From a virus: DNA of 64,000 nt. The notes beneath the pieces were generated by a model. It did not search any database. It had not been told where the DNA came from and saw only the letters and a list, made by a program, of their open reading frames with translations. The DNA lies in the IMG/VR virus record IMGVR_UViG_3300048838_000628, positions 18,024-82,023 of that record; one strand, given 5' to 3'. This document shows, one piece after another, positions 53,599 through 60,732 of the stretch. Position numbers and translations under genes: made by a program. Every line of letters begins with the position of its first letter. Position 1 is the stretch's first letter.

Positions 53599-53636
53599 GC
53601 CTTTTTCCAGAGTAAAAAAACTCAAATTAGTAATTT

Positions 53637-53665
53637 TTGACTTTTTGTAAAATTGTTGTTAGAAT
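53637..53665 (+). promoter_or_regulatory. Promoter of the small-gene operon
   Basis: TTGACT at 53637-53642, 17-nt spacer, TAGAAT at 53660-53665, about 40 nt before ATG 53704. Confidence 0.72.
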
Positions 53666-53703
53666 AATATTATTGCTTCTGGTTTATTTACGAAAGGTCA
53701 AAA

Positions 53704-53886
53704 ATGTCAGAACTACAATCTCGCCGTGCTTTTCTCATTGGCTTTCGTTCAAGAATAAATCGGTTGCTGGAACAGTATACTCTCACCAGTAATTATTATC
53801 TCTTTTTGGTGCTGCGCAAAATTAGCATAAATAGAGAAATCACTCTACTCGATCAGCAGATAAAGGAGCTTGTATGTGTAAAATAG
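53704..53886 (+). CDS. Small basic helical protein
   Basis: A 60-residue protein, GAAAGG upstream, rich in Leu/Arg/Ile. First gene after the promoter; overlaps the next by 13 nt. Function unknown. Confidence 0.6.
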   Translation: MSELQSRRAFLIGFRSRINRLLEQYTLTSNYYLFLVLRKISINREITLLDQQIKELVCVK

Positions 53887-54164
53887 TTCGCTTGTCTGAT
53901 CGCAAATATCGTCTTGTGATTGCCGGTTATAATTCAGACACGATTTTTCGTGATCCTGCTGATGCAGGACAAATTTACGGACGGATTGTGGCTGGCAGTA
54001 CACATTTGCTCATCCGTCACTTTTCGCTAATTATCGACAGCTATAATACAAGCGTCCGCAACAATAGCTTGCCCGCTAATTGGCCGTTGATAACACAAGA
54101 ATCAAACGTGCATGTAGCAATCCGGTATTTAACTCTCATGTCAAACTTTATAGGGAGAATGTAG
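53874..54164 (+). CDS. Hypothetical protein
   Basis: A 96-residue protein, AAGGAG upstream. N-terminal strands (KIVRLSDRKYRLVIAGYNS) followed by helices. No motif recognised. Confidence 0.6.
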   Translation: MCKIVRLSDRKYRLVIAGYNSDTIFRDPADAGQIYGRIVAGSTHLLIRHFSLIIDSYNTSVRNNSLPANWPLITQESNVHVAIRYLTLMSNFIGRM

Positions 54165-54165
54165 C

Positions 54166-54357
54166 ATGAAGTATATAATCGTGGTTATAGATAAAGATGG
54201 CAAGTACGTCAACGCAGAGTCGAACGTCAATCACCAAGATGTTTACGGCTTCTGCAAAGGTGTCGAGACAAGCGGTAATAAATATCATCTGGAACCGCAA
54301 GTTGGTGATTTTTGGGATGTTCTTGGGCGTATCCTAGAAATCGTAATTGCTTTTTAG
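54166..54357 (+). CDS. Hypothetical protein
   Basis: A 63-residue protein one base after the previous stop, with GGGAG upstream. Starts with a hydrophobic strand (KYIIVVIDKDGKYV). Function unknown. The 79-nt gap downstream holds an ATGCACA/TGTGCAT hairpin (54371-54400) without a U run. Confidence 0.55.
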   Translation: MKYIIVVIDKDGKYVNAESNVNHQDVYGFCKGVETSGNKYHLEPQVGDFWDVLGRILEIVIAF

Positions 54358-54436
54358 TACCAGAAATCATGCACATCAGAAATCTTTTTGGTGTGCATCT
54401 TTCCGGTTCTAAATAAGATCGCATGGAGAAAACATA

Positions 54437-54607
54437 ATGATTATTGTCGAAGCGTATTGGAATGGTTCTAGTTGGCCATTTTATTATTGTGAGTGGCAAT
54501 TGGATGAACGTGAATATGCGCTCGAAGATTACAACTGGTTGCGAAATAGCTTTGCTGTTATGGGTGACGACTGTTTGGTTTTCTTCCACGAAAAGAAGGA
54601 GTTATAA
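54437..54607 (+). CDS. Small hypothetical protein
   Basis: A 56-residue acidic, aromatic-rich protein (five Trp/Tyr in the first 20 residues) from ATG 54437 with TGGAG upstream. It ends with AAGGAG inside its last codons, which serves the next gene. Function unknown. Confidence 0.5.
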   Translation: MIIVEAYWNGSSWPFYYCEWQLDEREYALEDYNWLRNSFAVMGDDCLVFFHEKKEL

Positions 54608-54608
54608 C

Positions 54609-54914
54609 ATGTCCGACAACGACATTGTTCGTATACGCTGCCAAGAATGGCTTGACAAACAGGACGCTAAAGCCCGCAAAATAGCGGAGAGGGTTGCTAT
54701 TGAAAATCAAATCAAGGCAACAAAAAAGCTGATTGAGAAAAAACAAAAAGAATTTGACAATGTTAATCAGATCATTTTCGGGCTTGAGAGAGCGAATGAT
54801 ACGGAACTCAAGGGCAAATTTCTTGAAGACTTTAATCTTATTGCGCTTGTAAATGGTCTTGAAATCCTAGAATTGTCCATGGAACTCGCTGCACTAGAAA
54901 GGAAATTGAAATGA
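54609..54914 (+). CDS. Coiled-coil hypothetical protein
   Basis: A 101-residue Lys/Glu-rich protein from ATG 54609 with AAGGAG upstream; the frame is open upstream but overlaps the previous gene. Two long helices (ATKKLIEKKQKEFDNVNQII; LEILELSMELAALERKL) predict a helical hairpin. The stop overlaps the next ATG (ATGA). Confidence 0.6.
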   Translation: MSDNDIVRIRCQEWLDKQDAKARKIAERVAIENQIKATKKLIEKKQKEFDNVNQIIFGLERANDTELKGKFLEDFNLIALVNGLEILELSMELAALERKLK

Positions 54915-55192
54915 GAATCTCCGGTTTCGCAAAGATTATCACGGGCGATGTATATGAAATTCTTGCCGTTGATACTGACGGTATTAATCCTGAACTGCGC
55001 ACAATCTTTCAGGCCGTTCATGACGGCGAAGATCATTACAGAATTAAAAATATTTATTACACCGAAGATGAATTTAAGGATATCTGGTTTATCCTTCGTG
55101 CTGCTATGACATACAGCAATACAATTTATGAACTCTATTATTATCTCTTTAACCACAAGAGCAGTTATAATTGGTCGGAGATGCTTGAATGA
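54911..55192 (+). CDS. Hypothetical protein
   Basis: A 93-residue protein, ATGA-coupled on both sides. Strand-rich start (FAKIITGDVYEILAVDTDG), helical end with many Tyr. Function unknown. Confidence 0.6.
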   Translation: MRISGFAKIITGDVYEILAVDTDGINPELRTIFQAVHDGEDHYRIKNIYYTEDEFKDIWFILRAAMTYSNTIYELYYYLFNHKSSYNWSEMLE

Positions 55193-55671
55193 TTAATAAA
55201 AAATGGAACGCCGGTTTGTATCTTTTGCGCCGCTTGCGTGGTGAGTATCGATTCATGGAACAGATTCAGGAAATATATCTTGGTGATAAAATTCGCAAAA
55301 TTAACAAATATATTTTCGCAATACAGAAAGGCGAAACTACTGAAGAAATCGAAACTTATGTCCGCAACTATGCTCAAGAACTGCTTCACATGCAAATTAT
55401 TTATGCACGTGCAGCACATTTCGTTGAAGATAAAATTAGTTACGAAAACTGTCGTTTTGTGATTGGAAAATGTCAACAATTTTTATACAAAGGAGAACAA
55501 ATGGCCAAACGTTATTTTATCGTTATCTACATAACACAATCTGGTGAAAAGATTATAGACAGCCGTCTTTTCGAGCATCAAAACGATGCACTTTATTACG
55601 CAGAACCACGAGTTAAAATCATGAATTATGCCGGTTGTATTATCGAGCCTGTATTCTTGGAGAAAAAATAA
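55189..55671 (+). CDS. Hypothetical protein with a probable internal start
   Basis: A 160-residue frame. Residues 1-104 are helical and basic (LLRRLRGEYRFMEQIQEIYL). Met105 at 55501 is preceded by AAAGGAG at ideal spacing, so a separate 56-residue protein (AKRYFIVIYITQSGEKIID start) may also be made. The two parts look like different folds, so this may be a fusion of two once-separate genes. Function unknown. Confidence 0.6.
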   Translation: MINKKWNAGLYLLRRLRGEYRFMEQIQEIYLGDKIRKINKYIFAIQKGETTEEIETYVRNYAQELLHMQIIYARAAHFVEDKISYENCRFVIGKCQQFLYKGEQMAKRYFIVIYITQSGEKIIDSRLFEHQNDALYYAEPRVKIMNYAGCIIEPVFLEKK

Positions 55672-55808
55672 TGTTGACGATATTTGCGGGCATCATCGGC
55701 ATGATTGGCAATCTTGTTATCGCTGGCGAAACGAGTTTGTCGGGTTTATTTATTTTTCTTGTGCTGTTGTTTTTTATTATCTTAGCAGAAGGAATTAAGA
55801 AAAAATAA
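55671..55808 (+). CDS. 45-residue membrane protein
   Basis: Starts within the previous stop (TAATG), with TTGGAG upstream. Two hydrophobic stretches (ILTIF-like start; LFIFLVLLFFIILAEG) and a basic end (GIKKK) indicate a small two-span or hairpin membrane protein. Function unknown. Confidence 0.5.
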   Translation: MLTIFAGIIGMIGNLVIAGETSLSGLFIFLVLLFFIILAEGIKKK

Positions 55809-55850
55809 GTCGGCTAATGGTATGATTCCGCCAATCACATGGAGGTCGAA

Positions 55851-56282
55851 ATGGAAATCCTTTTTGTTTTCCTTCTCGTAACAATTGTGGGGATGTTTGT
55901 CAAAACATCTAATCTCAATTATCGGCTTGATCGGGAAATTGCACGGTCGGCGAAGAATAATGACCAGTTGGAATTTATTGTGAGCAACAATGTTTTCCTT
56001 GCTGGCGAATCTGTGCAAGAAGATGTTATTCACGATTTAATTCTGCGCTTCGTAGAAACAGAAACCGGTTTTGTTTTTCAAATCTGGAACATGACAACTA
56101 ATGAGCTTGTCAAAGAGTTTGATCGCTTTGATCATAAAGTTTACGATTTCTGGTTGTTTTATACAGACAAGAATCGTGCAGCAGAGATTAAGTATTTCCA
56201 AGAAATGCAGAGAATAGAAAAGCAAACAGAGAAACAAAAGCAGGAAACACTTGACCGGATTCGCAAGGATTATGGAGTTTGA
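55851..56282 (+). CDS. Membrane-anchored hypothetical protein
   Basis: A 143-residue protein from ATG 55851, with GGAGG upstream; an in-frame ATG at 55839 lies before the ribosome-binding site. N-terminal signal anchor (ILFVFLLVTIVGMFV), then a soluble part and a C-terminal coiled coil (IEKQTEKQKQETLDRIRK). Function unknown. Confidence 0.6.
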   Translation: MEILFVFLLVTIVGMFVKTSNLNYRLDREIARSAKNNDQLEFIVSNNVFLAGESVQEDVIHDLILRFVETETGFVFQIWNMTTNELVKEFDRFDHKVYDFWLFYTDKNRAAEIKYFQEMQRIEKQTEKQKQETLDRIRKDYGV

Positions 56283-56284
56283 CA

Positions 56285-56659
56285 ATGAACATTCGTGTTG
56301 ATATGAAAAACTACAAGTGTTGGGTAGATAACATATCTTTCTCCGTGCATCGTTTATGTGATTTCCGTTCGTTCGTAGTTGAGGCTTTTGATCAACTTAT
56401 GGACGGGCAGAAACTGATTATCTTCGGGCAAGAATATACAAAATACGATAATATCGCTATAAGCATTTCTGGAACTGTAATTGCATTCCAAGAAGGTTAC
56501 AGTGACATTGACGGCGAATATTATCAAGCAAACTTCATGTTATTTCTAGAAAGTCGCTACGATCTTCCTCAATTGCAAAACTTGTTTTATTTCGCTGTAG
56601 AAGGCGGTGCAGGTATTTCTGATATTCGTTTGACAAAACAAGGAGTTGACCCACGATGA
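56285..56659 (+). CDS. Hypothetical protein
   Basis: A 124-residue protein from ATG 56285, with GGAG upstream (a TTG at 56279 is in frame). Alternating strands and helices; no recognised motif. ATGA overlap with the next gene. Confidence 0.6.
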   Translation: MNIRVDMKNYKCWVDNISFSVHRLCDFRSFVVEAFDQLMDGQKLIIFGQEYTKYDNIAISISGTVIAFQEGYSDIDGEYYQANFMLFLESRYDLPQLQNLFYFAVEGGAGISDIRLTKQGVDPR

Positions 56660-56889
56660 AATTTATCACTATTCCAGCACAAGACGCAATCATATACAAA
56701 GAGAAATATCTCACTAAACTGGACATGTTAATTCGTGTAGGTTATACTTACTACAGCGATGTCGAGCGCGGCTTTTACGTCCTGCGTTTTCGTGACACTA
56801 TTCTCGCTCCAGAGACACAGGAACAGTTTGATATTTTTATTAACACTCTGAATTCGTGCGGCGTCTTTTATTTCATCAAGGAGCTATAA
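56656..56889 (+). CDS. Hypothetical protein, possible small alpha/beta paralogue
   Basis: A 77-residue protein. Predicted helix (KYLTKLDMLIRVGYTYY) between strands, similar in outline to 56889-57125, 57233-57493 and 58440-58694. Function unknown. Confidence 0.55.
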   Translation: MKFITIPAQDAIIYKEKYLTKLDMLIRVGYTYYSDVERGFYVLRFRDTILAPETQEQFDIFINTLNSCGVFYFIKEL

Positions 56890-57125
56890 TGCCTAAGAAA
56901 GAAATTCGCTTTGTTTTGCTCAAGCAGGAACTCGAATACTCACCCCAACTCTATGAATTCCTGCATGAAGAAGGTTTGCCTTTCAGTGGCGGGAACAGTG
57001 TAATTCATATTGACGAGCGCTGGTGGTATGACGATTATCTTAATCTCACTTGGAACTTGCAGCGTCAGGAACAATTTGCTAGTAAAGGAATTCACTCTGA
57101 AGTACGTATTGTCATGCTGGTCTAG
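56889..57125 (+). CDS. Hypothetical protein, small alpha/beta type
   Basis: A 78-residue protein from ATG 56889, overlapping the previous stop (TAATG), with AAGGAG upstream. Strand (IRFVLLKQELEY), helix (PQLYEFLHEEGLPF), strand. Resembles its neighbours in layout. Function unknown. Confidence 0.6.
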   Translation: MPKKEIRFVLLKQELEYSPQLYEFLHEEGLPFSGGNSVIHIDERWWYDDYLNLTWNLQRQEQFASKGIHSEVRIVMLV

Positions 57126-57142
57126 AATCGCGTTCTAATAGC

Positions 57143-57209
57143 CCTAGGAACGACGTTTAACGATTCAACGATAGATGATAAGCATATGACCGTTATCGTC
57201 GTTTCTAGG
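57143..57209 (+). ncRNA. Strong stem-loop in the leader of 57233
   Basis: 13 consecutive pairs form between 57143-57155 (CCTAGGAACGACG) and 57197-57209 (CGTCGTTTCTAGG), with one G-U. The 41-nt apical region has a possible inner GATAA/TTATC helix. There is no U run, so it is not a terminator. It lies 24 nt before a start codon and could be a regulatory leader, an RNase site or a small RNA. Confidence 0.6.
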
Positions 57210-57232
57210 TACTGTAGAAAAGGAATTTCACT

Positions 57233-57493
57233 ATGTTTGAAGACAATCTCATATTGTTTTGCACAAAAACTATAGAATTGGCCGATTCCGAAGAACTCAT
57301 TCTTGTTCTTGAACGCAACGGGATTGAATACAAGCGCATTAAAGGTGATCTTATCGCTGGTGATACAATTCGTGTTAAAGAAATGATGTTTGAAGATAAA
57401 TTTGGCAATATCGAAGCGCGTATTGCACAAGCGCAAGAATTAGACGAAGTTTGCGTTTTCGCTTATATTTTAGTAGGGGCAAGGGAGATATGA
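57233..57493 (+). CDS. Hypothetical protein, small alpha/beta type
   Basis: An 86-residue protein, AAAGGA upstream. Strand (LILFCTKTIEL), helix (SEELILVLERNGIEY), strand (IAGDTIRV), second helix and a final strand. It shares layout with 56889 and 58440 genes. Preceded by a strong RNA stem. Function unknown. Confidence 0.6.
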   Translation: MFEDNLILFCTKTIELADSEELILVLERNGIEYKRIKGDLIAGDTIRVKEMMFEDKFGNIEARIAQAQELDEVCVFAYILVGAREI

Positions 57494-57795
57494 GATACGG
57501 CAAATTTTTACAAACATACGGTTATTTAAGAATTCAAAAAGAAAGATTATATGAAGACCCTGATGACGGGCATAACCAAATTGGCGATAAATATTTGGCA
57601 AGAAAGTTTACTTATGTTTATTATGAGTTAAAAGATTCTAAAAGAATAATTAGAGTTAGCGAAGCGAATAAAAAAGAGTATGAAATTACCGTTATTCAGT
57701 ATGAATATACTGTTACTAGGAGAGTAAAAACAGAGCTTTATCTTTTGTTCGATCACATTAACGCTTTAGCTGATAAAGTTGAAAGGATGCTATAA
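57490..57795 (+). CDS. Hypothetical protein
   Basis: A 101-residue basic, Tyr-rich protein from ATG 57490 (AGGGAG upstream; ATGA overlap). Open frame upstream belongs to the previous gene's region. Function unknown. Confidence 0.6.
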   Translation: MRYGKFLQTYGYLRIQKERLYEDPDDGHNQIGDKYLARKFTYVYYELKDSKRIIRVSEANKKEYEITVIQYEYTVTRRVKTELYLLFDHINALADKVERML

Positions 57796-57968
57796 TGGAC
57801 ATTTTCATTGTTGTTTTAACTGCAATTTACAAAGATGATACTATTATTAGCAGTGTATATTTTACTACAGAACAAAAAGCTAAAGATTATATAAACGTTA
57901 TGTTAGAAAGACACAACGATCAACCTTATCATGCTGGCGTAATGAAAATAAGATTATATAGCGCTTGA
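57795..57968 (+). CDS. Small hypothetical protein
   Basis: A 57-residue protein, TAATG overlap with the previous stop. Strand-helix-strand (IFIVVLTAIYKDD; AKDYINVMLERH; VMKIRLYS). Its TGA stop lies inside the -35 box of the next promoter. Confidence 0.5.
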   Translation: MDIFIVVLTAIYKDDTIISSVYFTTEQKAKDYINVMLERHNDQPYHAGVMKIRLYSA

Positions 57969-57993
57969 CAGGCATCGCAGACTGTGCTACAAT
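57965..57993 (+). promoter_or_regulatory. Sigma70-like promoter
   Basis: TTGACA at 57965-57970, exact 17-nt spacer ending TGTGC, TACAAT at 57988-57993, about 29 nt before ATG 58022. The -35 box includes the preceding gene's stop. Confidence 0.82.
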
Positions 57994-58021
57994 AGTGATT
58001 GCTGGTAGTGAGGAGAGAGAT

Positions 58022-58336
58022 ATGAAGTTTAAGGTTTATAGCGTACAAGAAATTTTAGCAACTAAGTTAATCCCTAGCGGTTTATCAATTACTAAAAATC
58101 AGTATGAATCGCTTGGTAGACAACTGACAATCATTAATGCTCTAAGATTTATAATTTGCGCTTTAGTATTTTCTTCACCCTTTACTGCTTTATTTGCTTA
58201 TGTGCTTTCTGGTATATTTATTAGAGGGATATATCAGGATTATGAAAATTATCTATATGGCTATAGTTACATGCTTGGGTTGAACCCACAGATACTAAAA
58301 GGACTTAAGAAAGCTGCTGAAGAACTAAAAGAGTGA
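58022..58336 (+). CDS. Membrane protein, two predicted spans
   Basis: A 104-residue protein from ATG 58022 (GAGGAGAG upstream). Hydrophobic segments at about residues 38-55 and 57-72 (ALRFIICALVFSSPFTALFA; VLSGIFIRGIY). Function unknown. First gene of the transcript that carries the Leu tRNA. Confidence 0.65.
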   Translation: MKFKVYSVQEILATKLIPSGLSITKNQYESLGRQLTIINALRFIICALVFSSPFTALFAYVLSGIFIRGIYQDYENYLYGYSYMLGLNPQILKGLKKAAEELKE

Positions 58337-58343
58337 TTATTTA

Positions 58344-58417
58344 GCCGGTGTATCCCAATGGGCAGAGGAAACTGACTTAAAATCAGTAAAGTGTGGGTTC
58401 GAGTCCCACCACCGGTA
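58344..58417 (+). tRNA. tRNA-Leu (anticodon UAA)
   Basis: Acceptor GCCGGTG/CACCGGT with discriminator A, anticodon stem ACTGA/TCAGT, loop CTTAAAA (anticodon TAA, 58378-58380), T arm GTGGG-TTCGAGT-CCCAC. CCA is not encoded. The variable loop is only 5 nt, unusual because bacterial Leu tRNAs normally carry a long variable arm. Confidence 0.88.
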
Positions 58418-58439
58418 CAAAATTTATATAGAGGATAAG

Positions 58440-58694
58440 ATGGATGGGCTAAAGAAATTAAAAGTATTTCTCATCGTTAACGCTTGCGCTTTAGAACACA
58501 ATCCTATGCTAGTTCATTTATTAATTGATAACAAAATAGAGTTCAAATTACAGGAAACTAAAGGCGAAGCAAGAGTTCTTATTTACGAAAACGAAATATA
58601 TAGTGAGTTAGAGGCGAAGGATATCGCCAAAAAAATAGTTGTTCTTGCTTGGTTAAAATCGTATCGCGTCCCTTGTCATATTACAATAATGTGA
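58440..58694 (+). CDS. Hypothetical protein, small alpha/beta type
   Basis: An 84-residue protein, GAGGATAAG before the ATG. Strand (KLKVFLIVNACAL), helix (PMLVHLLIDNKIEF), strand (RVLIYENEI). Resembles 56889 and 57233 gene products in layout. Function unknown. Confidence 0.6.
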   Translation: MDGLKKLKVFLIVNACALEHNPMLVHLLIDNKIEFKLQETKGEARVLIYENEIYSELEAKDIAKKIVVLAWLKSYRVPCHITIM

Positions 58695-58701
58695 GGATGA
58701 A

Positions 58702-58962
58702 ATGAAAAACGTATATAAAGTATACCATTTCAAGAGCGATAACACTGTTGGTATTTATACTCAAACAGCAAATGATATTGAAACAGTCGAAGAATATTTC
58801 AAAGATAGTATTGCTTACAAAGACCTTTGTGAAAAGAACGGCGGGCAACACGCTATGGTAAATTATACTAAAGATCGCATTATAATGGAATTTTTATTCC
58901 AGCAAAGTGAATATTATCCGTACAATAGAGATATTATTATTATCCAAAAATTGGAGGAATAA
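58702..58962 (+). CDS. Hypothetical protein
   Basis: An 86-residue protein with GTGAGG upstream. Begins MKNVYKVYHFKSDN, then a helix (IETVEEYFKDSIAYKDLCEK) and C-terminal strands. Slightly similar in layout to 60729-60953. Function unknown. Confidence 0.6.
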   Translation: MKNVYKVYHFKSDNTVGIYTQTANDIETVEEYFKDSIAYKDLCEKNGGQHAMVNYTKDRIIMEFLFQQSEYYPYNRDIIIIQKLEE

Positions 58963-59156
58963 TGACGCTAATTTCAATAGCCGTATTTTTAATGTTGCTC
59001 TTTCACACACTTATCGTCATAGCCTCTATCTATTCGCTCTATGAAGATTTTCAGCAGTTTAGACCAATAGAAAAAGGGTTCCTACTGTTTATTATTATTA
59101 ATATACTTTTTGTCATATTCTATTTGTTCCTATTTCGTTACATAGGATGGCAATAA
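58962..59156 (+). CDS. Two-span membrane protein
   Basis: A 64-residue protein (TAATG overlap, GGAGG upstream) with hydrophobic residues 2-27 and 40-60. Function unknown; one of a run of small membrane proteins here. Confidence 0.6.
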   Translation: MTLISIAVFLMLLFHTLIVIASIYSLYEDFQQFRPIEKGFLLFIIINILFVIFYLFLFRYIGWQ

Positions 59157-59320
59157 TGAATAAGTGGGCGATCACAGTTGTTCTTTATATCATTAATATT
59201 ATTATCGTTGGCTTCACAATTGTTTATGATATATCGGCATTGTTTGCAATTTTTGCAACCGTTTTTTGTTTGCTGTTAGTGTTTTTAGCGCATAATGGAG
59301 TTGACAATGGTAATAGATGA
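59156..59320 (+). CDS. Two-span membrane protein
   Basis: A 54-residue protein (TAATG overlap) that is hydrophobic almost throughout (ITVVLYIINIIIVGFTIV; LFAIFATVFCLLLVFLA). Function unknown. Confidence 0.5.
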   Translation: MNKWAITVVLYIINIIIVGFTIVYDISALFAIFATVFCLLLVFLAHNGVDNGNR

Positions 59321-59579
59321 AAATGTTATTCGTATTGTTAAAGCAACATATCGTCAACGTGTTAATAGTTTCTTTTTATATCGCGATTTAATCGTTAGTT
59401 TTTCGTCACCAAAAGTCGAGTTCCCGTATAAATTAATTGTTAACAATAAAAATTATTATACATTCCCGCCATCAAGCACATTTCTTCAGGACGGCAAAAA
59501 TTATCAACTAACACTAAGTTTTAATCGTTCAATGGTTCCGACTATTATTTCTATTGAGGAGATTGTTGATGAACGTTAG
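59307..59579 (+). CDS. Hypothetical protein
   Basis: About 90 residues from ATG 59307, six bases after GGAG; an ATG at 59295 is also in frame. Beta-rich (VIRIVKATYRQ; YKLIVNNKNYYTF). Function unknown. Confidence 0.58.
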   Translation: MVIDENVIRIVKATYRQRVNSFFLYRDLIVSFSSPKVEFPYKLIVNNKNYYTFPPSSTFLQDGKNYQLTLSFNRSMVPTIISIEEIVDER

Positions 59580-59895
59580 TTATGTTAATCCAGAAGAACT
59601 TCTTCGGCTTTATTCAATTGATAAAAACCCTTTGCTTGTAATTAATATTTGGTCAGGAAACGAAGAAATAGTTTATGAAACGTTTTGCGAAATTGGTAAT
59701 TTGTTAGAAATGGTATTTCCTTTTGAAGAAGATACTGACAAGGCTATGACCGGTTATATTATTCTTGAATTTAATAATCTTGAATCCGCAGTTGACGCAT
59801 TTGATAAATTAGATAATCAACTCTACTTAGTTGATGCACTTGTGCTTGATAACGGTGTTGTTGTTAAGCAAAGTATTGATGACGGGTTTGAATAA
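59569..59895 (+). CDS. Hypothetical acidic protein
   Basis: A 108-residue protein from ATG 59569 (GAGGAG upstream). TGYIILEFNNLESAVDAFDK resembles the outline of an RRM-like strand-helix, but no RNP motif is complete. Function unknown. Confidence 0.58.
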   Translation: MNVSYVNPEELLRLYSIDKNPLLVINIWSGNEEIVYETFCEIGNLLEMVFPFEEDTDKAMTGYIILEFNNLESAVDAFDKLDNQLYLVDALVLDNGVVVKQSIDDGFE

Positions 59896-60119
59896 TGGAT
59901 GAAAATACGACAGGATACACGGCTGTTGGCTGTTTTATTGTTATAATTTTTATCGTTGTGGCGGTTTTCTTTTGCAGTATCGGATATTTTCTTGTAACTA
60001 ATTTCCAGTACAATCTATCAAATGTAGATTATTGTAGAGAAAACTTTGCCGATACAGTTATCAGTGAAGTTCCTGTTAAATGCTATCCTATTTTTAACAT
60101 TCAAGCACCAGTGAGGTAG
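59895..60119 (+). CDS. Single-span membrane protein, PVxCY family
   Basis: A 74-residue protein (TAATG overlap). Membrane helix at residues 12-35, then an exterior-looking tail with CRENFADTVISEVPVKCY. The same C...TI/V...PVxCY pattern is found in 60375-60605. Two conserved Cys could form a disulphide if the tail is outside the membrane. Confidence 0.6.
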   Translation: MDENTTGYTAVGCFIVIIFIVVAVFFCSIGYFLVTNFQYNLSNVDYCRENFADTVISEVPVKCYPIFNIQAPVR

Positions 60120-60121
60120 TT

Positions 60122-60403
60122 ATGTATTTGAGTAGCAAAATTCACGATAAGAACGACTCATATACACGGATGTTGATTATCAAAGACTATACTGGGTTTA
60201 GTTATGCCTATATGTCCTATCGTAGCTATTTGCGCTGTTGGATTATTGAGCGTAGAGATATCGAGCATCTACTTCCTGCCAATCTTCTTCCGTATCGTTT
60301 CGCTACTTACACAGAATGTCTTAACCAGCTCTTGTCTATTATGGTCTATATGAATCAAAACAAGGAGAAATTTTATGAAAGCACTAAGCGATTTTCTTAC
60401 TGA
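60122..60403 (+). CDS. Hypothetical protein
   Basis: A 93-residue Tyr/Leu/Arg-rich protein with GAGG upstream. Mostly helical second half. Overlaps the next gene by 29 nt. Function unknown. Confidence 0.58.
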   Translation: MYLSSKIHDKNDSYTRMLIIKDYTGFSYAYMSYRSYLRCWIIERRDIEHLLPANLLPYRFATYTECLNQLLSIMVYMNQNKEKFYESTKRFSY

Positions 60404-60605
60404 ACATTTTCCCAATATTCTTTTAATTCTTTTTGTCGCCTCATGGATTTTGCTTCTTATTATTATTGCAAGCGATTATAGTTCACCAGAAATGAAACAG
60501 AAAAAAGCATTTGAAACTCAAATCTGTGAAGAATACAGAAACAGAACAATTGATAAACTTCCCGTTGGCTGTTATGATTATTATGGAGTTAGCAATGACC
60601 AGTAG
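60375..60605 (+). CDS. Single-span membrane protein, PVxCY family
   Basis: A 76-residue protein, AAGGAG upstream. Membrane helix at about residues 14-33, then a charged stretch and CEEYRNRTIDKLPVGCYDYYG, matching the tail of the 59895 gene product. Probable paralogue. Confidence 0.6.
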   Translation: MKALSDFLTEHFPNILLILFVASWILLLIIIASDYSSPEMKQKKAFETQICEEYRNRTIDKLPVGCYDYYGVSNDQ

Positions 60606-60732
60606 TATCTTTCTTATATTCTTTTCTCTCGTATGTCTGTTTGCTGCACAATTTAATCCTACTTACTTTTGGTTGTTTCTTATCTCTGCTATTGCTTTCT
60701 TTATTGTTAGCATGAGAAAGGTAAACGAATGA
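60595..60732 (+). CDS. 45-residue membrane protein
   Basis: From ATG 60595 with GGAG upstream; an upstream in-frame ATG (60511) lies inside the previous gene. Two hydrophobic segments cover most of the protein (IFLIFFSLVCLFAA; FWLFLISAIAFFIVS). Function unknown. Confidence 0.5.
   Translation: MTSSIFLIFFSLVCLFAAQFNPTYFWLFLISAIAFFIVSMRKVNE

Noticed and set aside
54444-54608. N-terminal extension of the coiled-coil gene starting at 54444
   Set aside because: It overlaps the 56-residue gene completely; AAGGAG lies just before ATG 54609.
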